Shown piece by piece: positions 15,424 to 20,617 of a stretch of DNA of 20,617 nucleotides (position 1 is its first letter; each line of letters opens with the position of its first letter). The stretch comes from Peptococcaceae bacterium UBA5767 (GTDB lineage Bacteria; Bacillota; TC1; UBA5767), in contig DIET01000018.1 in the NCBI GenBank assembly GCA_002418765.1, positions 1 through 20,617 of the forward strand. The letters are read 5' to 3'. The notes beneath the pieces are model-generated. The model was not told the DNA's origin. It ran no database searches and saw only the letters and a program-made list of their open reading frames with translations. The position numbers and the translations under genes are program-made.

Positions 15424-16299
15424 ATGAATAAATTGATTAGCATCGAAGGTGCTTATGATCTTCATGTGCATACGCATCCTTGTTTGTTTCCGAGATTGGT
15501 GGATGATTATGGTGCTGTGAAGGCGGCTGCAGAGGCAGGCTTGGCTGGTATGATGTTGAAGTGTCATCATGAAAGCACGGTAAGTCGCGCAGCACAGACG
15601 CAGTCTTGCGTTGAAGGGATAAAGGTATTTGGAGGAATTGTTCTTAACGAATATGTGGGAGGTCTAAATCCCATGGCGACAGAAGCAGCACTCCGTTTGG
15701 GTGCCAAAGAGGTTTGGATGCCAACGGTTGATGCTGACAACCACGCCAAAGTTCATGGATCCAAAGGGAAGTACGATGTTCAGGATGGTCGAAATGATGG
15801 TGAGGTCGATCTTTCCGGTATCACGGTTTATGATGAAGATGGCAACATCAGTGAGAATGCCAAAGCAATTCTTAAGCTGGTGGCAGAATACGATGCTATT
15901 TTGGGTACTTGCCATTTGGGAAAAAAAGAAATTTTTGATTTGGTGGCGGAAGCCAAAAAAATAGGGGTCAATAAGATTTTGATTACACATCCTTATTTCA
16001 AGGTGCCTAAGCTAAATCTGCAGGAAATAAAGGAATTGGTCGCCATGGGAGCCATGGCGGAATTTGGTTATTGTACAGTCTCTCCTATGTGGCATTATGC
16101 AACGGTTCAGGAGGTCGCAGCCACCATCAAGGAAATAGGCGCCGAACATGCTATCATCATCAGTGATGCAGGGCAACGTCACAATCCCATGCCACATGAA
16201 AGTCTGAGGATCTTTGCTCAGTGTCTCTATGAATGTGGACTGAGCGAGAGTCAGATTGATTACTTGATTCGCCAAAATCCGGAAAAACTCATTTCCTGA
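15424..16299 (+). CDS. DUF6282-like amidohydrolase-fold metal-dependent hydrolase
   Basis: A 291-residue TIM-barrel type hydrolase. The opening GAYDLHVHTHP gives the HxH metal pair His14/His16; later CHLGKK (His164), ITHPYF (His189) and ISDAGQ (Asp248) complete the His-His-His-His-Asp set typical of the amidohydrolase superfamily. FPRLVDDYGAVKAAAEAGLAG and KCHHES resemble the DUF6282 group, whose substrates are not known. I chose ATG 15424: GGAGGG at 15415-15420 is close upstream (short spacing), and the protein then starts just before the barrel's first strand; TTG 15337 and ATG 15406 are possible but lack a good SD. It is the first gene of the Mo-hydroxylase group, which suggests it cleaves a ring or amide made there (inference). 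Confidence 0.82.
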   Translation: MNKLISIEGAYDLHVHTHPCLFPRLVDDYGAVKAAAEAGLAGMMLKCHHESTVSRAAQTQSCVEGIKVFGGIVLNEYVGGLNPMATEAALRLGAKEVWMPTVDADNHAKVHGSKGKYDVQDGRNDGEVDLSGITVYDEDGNISENAKAILKLVAEYDAILGTCHLGKKEIFDLVAEAKKIGVNKILITHPYFKVPKLNLQEIKELVAMGAMAEFGYCTVSPMWHYATVQEVAATIKEIGAEHAIIISDAGQRHNPMPHESLRIFAQCLYECGLSESQIDYLIRQNPEKLIS

Positions 16300-16338
16300 T
16301 ATATTTTGATGATAAGAAAGAATAGAGGAGGATATCAG

Positions 16339-16812
16339 ATGATAACCATTAAGATGAGAGTCAATGGAAAGCAGGTTTGCGAGACAATCAAGGACAATAT
16401 GACATTGGTCGCTTTTTTAAGAGATACACTGCGTTTGACAGGAACAAAAAAAGGTTGTGGGGTTGGTGAATGCGGTGCCTGTACTGTTTTGGTCGATGGA
16501 TTGGCCGTTGATTCCTGCCTGCTGCTTGCGGCACAGGTGGATGGCAAGAGTGTGACTACAATAGAAGGTTTGGGAAGCATCAATCAGCTTGACCCGATTC
16601 AAGAGGCGTTTGTGGAAACGGGTGGGGTTCAATGTGGATATTGCACTCCTGGTATGGTGATGTCTGCCAAGGCTATGTTGGAGAAGAATAACAAGCCAAG
16701 TCGTGACGAAATTAAGAAGGCACTGTCGGGCAATCTATGCCGTTGCACCGGTTATACAAAGATTGTTCAGGCGGTAGAGCTTGCGGCTGAAAAAATGGTT
16801 CAGGATGAGTAG
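16339..16812 (+). CDS. Molybdenum hydroxylase, small [2Fe-2S] subunit
   Basis: Iron-sulfur subunit of a xanthine-oxidase-family hydroxylase; it passes electrons from the Mo site to the FAD subunit. In 157 residues both clusters are complete: plant-type Cys40/45/48/60 (GCGVGECGACTVLVDG) and the helical Cys99/102/134/136 (CGYC and CRCTGY). I chose ATG 16339 since AGGAGG at 16326-16331 is 7 nt upstream; ATG 16306 would add 11 residues. It is encoded first, ahead of the two catalytic chains and the FAD subunit. Substrate candidates for the holoenzyme include nicotinate, other N-heterocycles and purines. Confidence 0.95.
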   Translation: MITIKMRVNGKQVCETIKDNMTLVAFLRDTLRLTGTKKGCGVGECGACTVLVDGLAVDSCLLLAAQVDGKSVTTIEGLGSINQLDPIQEAFVETGGVQCGYCTPGMVMSAKAMLEKNNKPSRDEIKKALSGNLCRCTGYTKIVQAVELAAEKMVQDE

Positions 16813-16824
16813 GGGGAAAAGCAT

Positions 16825-18111
16825 ATGACGGATTATAAGTATATTGGGAAGAGAATCCAGAGAAAAGATGCCAAGGCCAAAGTGACAGGCAAAGCCTTGT
16901 ATGCCGAGGATATGTATTTTCAAGACATGCTGATTGGTAAAGTTTTGAGAAGTGCTCATCCTCATGCACGCATCAAAGGTATTGATATCAGTAAAGCGCA
17001 GGCACTGCCTGGTGTAGTCTGCGTGTTGACAGCCAAGGATGTTCAAGGCACCAATCGTTATGGTTTGGCTGTTTCGGATCAGGAAGTATTGGTAGAAAAA
17101 AAGGCTAGGTATTGTGGTGATGCCATAGCTTCTGTGGCAGCTGAAACGGAAGAAATTGCTTTGGAAGCGTTGCGATTGATTGACGTGGATTATGAAGTCC
17201 TCCCTGCAGTGAGCTCGATCGAGCAGGCCTTCAGCCCAGAGTCTCCATTGGTTCATGAACGACTGGAGAGCAATGTTCTGCAAAAAACCAAAGTGAGAAA
17301 AGGAGATGCAGATAAGGCGTTTCTTGAGGCTGATATTATTCTGGAAAACACTTTCACCACACAATGTGTTGAACACGCCTACATGGAAAGGGAATGCTCG
17401 GTAGCTGTTTGTGATTGTGATGGAGCACTGACTGTCTGGGAACCATGTCAATATCCAGTTCGTAGCCGAAGGCAGATTGCGAAAGCATTGGGATTGAAAT
17501 TCAGCCAGGTACGGGTGATTCAATCAACGACAGGAGGAGCTTTTGGTTCAAAGGATGACATTACCACGTCGATTCATGCTGCAATGCTGTCTCTTAATAC
17601 CAAAAGACCTGTGAAGTATGCCATGGAAAGAGAAGAATCAATTGCAACATCATCCAAAAGACATCCTTTCCGCATGGAATGCAAATTGGGTGCCACCAAA
17701 GAAGGCAAATTGGTTGCCTTGAAGGCAGATATTTTTGGTGATACGGGTGCCTACAGTTCGTTGGGTATTTATGTGGTTAAAAAAGCCGGTCTACACATCA
17801 GTGGACCCTACGAGATCCCCAATGTGCATGTCGATACCTATACGTTGTACACCAATAACGTGATGTCAGGTGCTTTTAGAGGTTTTGGAGTGCCTCAGGC
17901 CCATGTAGCGATTGAGATTCAAATGGATATTTTGGCTAGAAAAATTGGTATGTCGCCGATTGATTTGAGGCTTTTGAATTGTTTGCGAGCAGGAACTACA
18001 ACAACGGCTACCAGTCATTGCATTCCGCATAGCGTGGGTATTGATCAGACGCTGGAAAAAGTAAAACCCTATTATGATGAGTGGAAAGCAGAAGGAGGTT
18101 TGTCTCGATGA
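16825..18111 (+). CDS. Molybdenum hydroxylase, catalytic chain part 1 (NdhL-like)
   Basis: N-terminal half of the molybdopterin-binding subunit of a xanthine-oxidase-family enzyme. Residues 1-110 are the a/b hammerhead domain (KVTGKALYAEDM, RSAHPHARI); the first Mo-binding domain follows with GGAFGSK at 237-243 and SGAFRGFG at 348-355, conserved loops around the cofactor. The 428-residue chain stops where a normal large subunit (about 750 aa) would continue, and the next gene supplies the missing half, overlapping by ATGA. The same two-chain split is known from Eubacterium barkeri nicotinate dehydrogenase (NdhL/NdhM). AGGGGGAAAA precedes the ATG, 12 bp after the small subunit. Confidence 0.93.
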   Translation: MTDYKYIGKRIQRKDAKAKVTGKALYAEDMYFQDMLIGKVLRSAHPHARIKGIDISKAQALPGVVCVLTAKDVQGTNRYGLAVSDQEVLVEKKARYCGDAIASVAAETEEIALEALRLIDVDYEVLPAVSSIEQAFSPESPLVHERLESNVLQKTKVRKGDADKAFLEADIILENTFTTQCVEHAYMERECSVAVCDCDGALTVWEPCQYPVRSRRQIAKALGLKFSQVRVIQSTTGGAFGSKDDITTSIHAAMLSLNTKRPVKYAMEREESIATSSKRHPFRMECKLGATKEGKLVALKADIFGDTGAYSSLGIYVVKKAGLHISGPYEIPNVHVDTYTLYTNNVMSGAFRGFGVPQAHVAIEIQMDILARKIGMSPIDLRLLNCLRAGTTTTATSHCIPHSVGIDQTLEKVKPYYDEWKAEGGLSR

Positions 18112-19094
18112 AAAAAAGAGGTGTAGGAGTTGGCTCTATGTTTTATGCCATAGGCTATGGATTCAACCGACCAGACCATGCTGCTGCCAGCATTGAGATT
18201 GCCGATGATGGGACCATTACTCTGTTGACGGGGTGTTGTGAAATCGGACAAGGATCGGATACCATTTTATCTCAAATTGCGGCTGAGGTCATTGGTATAG
18301 ATTATGACGATGTGCAGATCATTTCTGCAGATACTGCTTTTACCCCGGATTCTGGAGCCAGCACAGCCAGTAGACAAACATTTGTTTCTGGCAATGCAGT
18401 AAAAATGGCCGCAGAGGAAATTCGGGATATTTTGCTGGCGCAAGCCGAGGATATGCTAGGAGAAGGTAAGGATCTCTTTATTGGTGCGGATCATAAGATC
18501 CATGCAAGGGACACAGAGGAAAGTATCGAAATAGCTGATGTTGCCAAAGCTTTGCATGATAAAGGGAAGCCGTTTATCGGATTTGGTTGGTTCAACAACA
18601 CGACACCTGATGTAGACCCTGAAACCAATCAAGGAGATGCCTATGCATCGTATACATTTGCAACGCATGTGGCAGAAGTGGAAGTGGATACAGAAACAGG
18701 GCAGGTATCTGTGCTACGTATCGCTGCAGCTCACGATGTGGGAAAAGTCATCAATCTGGATACCTGTGAAGGTCAAGTTGAAGGTGGTGTAGCCCAGGGC
18801 TTGGGATGGGCCTTATTTGAGGATGTGGAATCAGAAGACAGTGTTGTGCAATCGGACAACTTTGATACATTCCTTATGCCGACTGTTTTGGATATGCCGG
18901 AAATCATCTCTATTATGGTAGAGGATCCGGAAATCAATGGACCTTTCGGAGCCAAGGGTGTAGGCGAACCGGCGTTGATTCCAACGGCACCAGCCATCTT
19001 GAATGCCATTTATGATGCAGTAGGAATCCGGATTTATGATTTGCCTGCTAATTTAGAGCGAGTCAAGGCTGCTCTGGAAGAAAAAGGAGCGTAA
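18108..19094 (+). CDS. Molybdenum hydroxylase, catalytic chain part 2 (NdhM-like)
   Basis: C-terminal half of the Mo-binding subunit, 328 residues. CEIGQGSDTILSQIAAE (near 41-57) and DSGASTASRQTFVSGNAV (near 82-99) are cofactor-binding loops, and Glu287 in GAKGVGEPA is the catalytic base position. I chose ATG 18108: it overlaps the previous stop as ATGA and has GAAGGAGG at 18091-18098. The upstream in-frame ATG at 18081 lies inside the previous gene without an SD. The two halves are in different frames, with a 7-A run just past the junction, but the ideal SD and overlap indicate a true gene split rather than a sequencing error. N-terminal MKKRGVGVGSMFYAIG is typical of the domain start. Confidence 0.93.
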   Translation: MKKRGVGVGSMFYAIGYGFNRPDHAAASIEIADDGTITLLTGCCEIGQGSDTILSQIAAEVIGIDYDDVQIISADTAFTPDSGASTASRQTFVSGNAVKMAAEEIRDILLAQAEDMLGEGKDLFIGADHKIHARDTEESIEIADVAKALHDKGKPFIGFGWFNNTTPDVDPETNQGDAYASYTFATHVAEVEVDTETGQVSVLRIAAAHDVGKVINLDTCEGQVEGGVAQGLGWALFEDVESEDSVVQSDNFDTFLMPTVLDMPEIISIMVEDPEINGPFGAKGVGEPALIPTAPAILNAIYDAVGIRIYDLPANLERVKAALEEKGA

Positions 19095-19098
19095 TGCC

Positions 19099-19959
19099 AT
19101 GAGAGATGTAAAATTTTTAAAAGCAACATCAATTGGAGAAGCGATTACGTTTTTGGATGAATACCGTGGACAGGCACAACTGATTGCCGGGGGCACAGAT
19201 GTGTTGGTGCAATTGAGAGAAGAAGAAAAAACCATTTCTTCTCCTTTGTGCCTGGTGGATGTATTTGACATCATGGACATGAGAGCCATTCAGGAGGAGG
19301 GCGATCTCATTCGTATTGGTTCCATGGTGACGCACACAGAGATAGCAGAATCTGCCTTCTTAAATCAGGCAGTACCTTTTCTGTCGTTGGCCTGCAGTCA
19401 GGTTGGGGGTCCTCAAATTAGAAACAGGGGAACAGTTGGTGGTAACATTGTTAACGCTTCGCCTGCTGCTGACAGTGTGCCAGTTTTGATTGCCTTGGAT
19501 GCCATGGTGCATCTTCGGAGCAATAAAGGTAAACGCGAGGTTCCACTGAGTGCATTCTTTGTGGGGCCGTACAAGACCAGTATTGACGAAGGAGAATTGT
19601 TGACAGAGATCACCTTTAAAAGATTGCCTGAGGGAAGCAAAACAAACTTTGTAAAGGTAGGACGTAGAAGAGCACTAAGCATTTCTCGAATGAATTTGGC
19701 CGTTTCTATGCATTGTGATGCCCAAGGTCATGTAGATGATATGCGTTTTGCAGCCGGATCGGTTATGCCTAGGCCTAGACGAATCAAGGAAATTGAATCC
19801 TTGTTTTTGGGCAAGACAGCAACACCAGAATTGCTTCAAAAGGCCAAAGAAGAGATTGGTGAGGTGATGGTCAGAGAAAGCGGTATCCGTAAATCTACTA
19901 TCTATAAGAAACCGGTTATAGGTGATATTACTTATTCTGCCATTGAGAGCCTAAAATAA
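19099..19959 (+). CDS. Molybdenum hydroxylase, FAD-binding subunit
   Basis: FAD subunit that takes electrons from the [2Fe-2S] subunit and gives them to NAD(P) or ferredoxin. The 286 residues show both FAD-contacting loops: AGGTDVLV (30-37) and TVGGNIVNASPAAD (112-125), followed by the CO-dehydrogenase-type flavoprotein C-terminal domain with VGRRRALSISRMN. AAGGAG lies upstream of the ATG, 4 bp after the previous stop. It closes the operon: small, part 1, part 2, FAD. I see no Mo-cofactor insertion gene (XdhC-like) in the window. Confidence 0.95.
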   Translation: MRDVKFLKATSIGEAITFLDEYRGQAQLIAGGTDVLVQLREEEKTISSPLCLVDVFDIMDMRAIQEEGDLIRIGSMVTHTEIAESAFLNQAVPFLSLACSQVGGPQIRNRGTVGGNIVNASPAADSVPVLIALDAMVHLRSNKGKREVPLSAFFVGPYKTSIDEGELLTEITFKRLPEGSKTNFVKVGRRRALSISRMNLAVSMHCDAQGHVDDMRFAAGSVMPRPRRIKEIESLFLGKTATPELLQKAKEEIGEVMVRESGIRKSTIYKKPVIGDITYSAIESLK

Positions 19960-20039
19960 TAGGTTGGTTGATTCTCAGATGGTATTGTTTTTGTAGAATT
20001 TTAAATAGTAAAACTTTTTCCTTCCCAGGAATTGTTTTT
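19960..20039. other. Intergenic leader to the terminator hairpin
   Basis: AT-rich 80 bp with T-runs and no ORF, repeat or promoter that I can support. It is the 3' untranslated part of the Mo-hydroxylase operon. Confidence 0.5.
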
Positions 20040-20081
20040 TATGCAAACAAGCACCCGTTTTTTAGGGTGCTTGTTTGCATA
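20040..20081 (+). terminator. Strong hairpin terminator at the end of the Mo-hydroxylase operon
   Basis: A perfect 17-bp stem (5' arm 20040-20056, 3' arm 20065-20081, inner part AAGCACCC / GGGTGCTT) with an 8-nt loop GTTTTTTA. The stem is long and GC-richer at the loop side. Only a mixed T-rich stretch (TGTTCTTCT) follows it, and the T6 run is in the loop, which is unusual; still the most likely role is termination after the FAD-subunit gene. Confidence 0.75.
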
Positions 20082-20321
20082 TGTTCTTCTAAGTACATGG
20101 ATATTGAATATGATCTCCGTATTCATAGATGAGTGGTTGATTTCAATTGCTTATATGGTTCTGTAGCTCAATAGGGATATCACCATAGATAGTTTATTGG
20201 TTAAAAACAACAATGATTATAAGAGTAATATGTTCAGGATAGCCAAAGGTATGCGATTTGTTTTGGCGAAGCTGAAAATTAAGTAAGTTAATCGATCATG
20301 CAAGAGAAAGGAGCATTTTAT
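20082..20321. other. Intergenic region before the PreA-like gene
   Basis: 240 bp of AT-rich DNA that presumably holds the promoter of the next gene. The best candidate is TTGGTT (20197-20202) with TATAAG (20218-20223), but the spacer is only 15 nt and the match is weak. A possible 6-bp stem GCCAAA / TTTGGC lies near 20232-20257. No gene, RNA or mobile element is evident. Confidence 0.4.
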
Positions 20322-20617
20322 ATGGCCAATCTCAAGGTAGACTATTGTGGGGTAGAATACCGGAATCCTCTGATTCTGGCCTCAGCGACGCCAGGACAAG
20401 ATGGAGAAGGCATGCGAATAGCCGGGGAGAAGGGAATTGGTGGTGTCATACCCAAGACCATCGGACCCAAGCAAGACTGGGCAGCCCATCCTTGCAATGG
20501 GAGATTGTATTTGCATCGGTACAAAAACAAACCGATTGGTATGGTGAACTTGGAATTGTTTACCACCATGACCCGGGATGAATGGGTACAGCGGGAACTG
20601 GAGATCGCCAAACGATC
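20322..20617 (+). CDS. PreA/dihydroorotate-dehydrogenase-like flavoprotein (3' end outside window)
   Basis: The first 98 residues of a class 1 dihydroorotate dehydrogenase / dihydropyrimidine dehydrogenase-type FMN enzyme. VDYCGVEYRNPLILASATPG at residues 6-25 is the classic first strand, GGVIPKTIGP (near 40-49) carries the Lys-Thr that contacts FMN, and IGMVNLELF (near 72-80) follows. These enzymes oxidise or reduce pyrimidine-like rings. AAGGAG at 20308-20313 supports ATG 20322; an in-frame ATG at 20298 is upstream of that SD and less likely. It follows a terminator, so it starts a new transcript. Substrate is unknown; a role in reducing a heterocycle made by the Mo hydroxylase is speculative. 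Confidence 0.88.
   Translation, partial: MANLKVDYCGVEYRNPLILASATPGQDGEGMRIAGEKGIGGVIPKTIGPKQDWAAHPCNGRLYLHRYKNKPIGMVNLELFTTMTRDEWVQRELEIAKR

Noticed and set aside
16735..17523. Long open frame on the minus strand (262 codons)
   Set aside because: It lies antisense to the Mo-hydroxylase genes, which have complete motifs; the translated minus-strand product has no recognisable domain and no SD of note.
18109..18111. TGA at the end of the first Mo-binding chain read as selenocysteine or a frameshift
   Set aside because: Readthrough meets a TAG after four codons, and the next gene has an ideal SD and an ATGA overlap in another frame, so a normal stop and a true gene split are simpler.
20158..20230. 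tRNA-like start (GGTTCTGTAGCTCAAT) before the PreA-like gene
   Set aside because: It resembles a tRNA acceptor and D-arm, but the matching GAGC arm, an anticodon stem and a T-arm (GTTCRA) are all missing in the following 70 bases.
20041..20289. Two short in-frame open stretches, 41 codons from ATG 20041 and then about 40 codons after a TAG at 20164 to a TAA at 20287
   Set aside because: The first starts on the terminator stem with only a distant AGGA; both are in AT-rich intergenic DNA and match no family I know. A decayed gene cannot be excluded, but there is no positive evidence.
1..20617. CRISPR arrays, insertion sequences, phage genes, rRNA or tRNA genes
   Set aside because: I saw no regularly spaced repeats, transposase or integrase motifs, terminal inverted repeats with target duplications, or structural RNA genes.

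Overview
The window looks like a piece of chromosome from a strictly anaerobic, fermentative bacterium, most likely Firmicutes (Clostridia)-like. The evidence is ferredoxin-dependent 2-oxoacid oxidoreductase genes, an ADP-forming acyl-CoA synthetase, strong AGGAGG-type ribosome binding sites, lipoprotein substrate-binding proteins with acidic E/P-rich linkers, and a moderately AT-leaning composition. The lineage is inferred from style only; no marker gene is present. All 21 complete genes and both partial genes are on the + strand, mostly with 4-15 bp gaps or ATGA overlaps, so the window is a series of long operons.

Layout. 1-97: C-terminal tail of a [4Fe-4S] protein. 248-3291: first TRAP transporter (DctP-DctQ-DctM). 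3327-6274: four-subunit (gamma-delta-alpha-beta) pyruvate/2-oxoacid:ferredoxin oxidoreductase. 6347-8420: two-subunit ADP-forming acyl-CoA synthetase. 8437-9501: Ldh2-type NAD(P)-dependent 2-hydroxyacid dehydrogenase. 9513-10775: LarA-like (lactate racemase domain) protein. 10951-13838: second TRAP transporter. 13854-15208: a pair of unrecognised genes, one with an N-terminal double-cluster ferredoxin domain and one cysteine-rich. 15424-16296: DUF6282-like metal-dependent hydrolase. 16339-19959: four-subunit molybdenum hydroxylase whose catalytic chain is split into two genes, as in Eubacterium barkeri nicotinate dehydrogenase. 20040-20081: very strong hairpin, probable terminator. 20322-end: start of a PreA/dihydroorotate-dehydrogenase-like flavoprotein.

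How the genes may work together (inference). The first half forms a closed energy route: import of an organic acid, racemisation or oxidation of a 2-hydroxyacid to a 2-oxoacid, ferredoxin-linked oxidative decarboxylation to an acyl-CoA, then ATP formation by the ADP-forming synthetase. The second half has the enzyme classes of a reductive N-heterocycle pathway: a Mo hydroxylase, candidate ferredoxin/flavin reductases and an amidohydrolase-fold enzyme. The whole could be a catabolic island that turns an imported hydroxyacid or nitrogen heterocycle into CoA thioesters and ATP. The true substrate cannot be read from the sequence.
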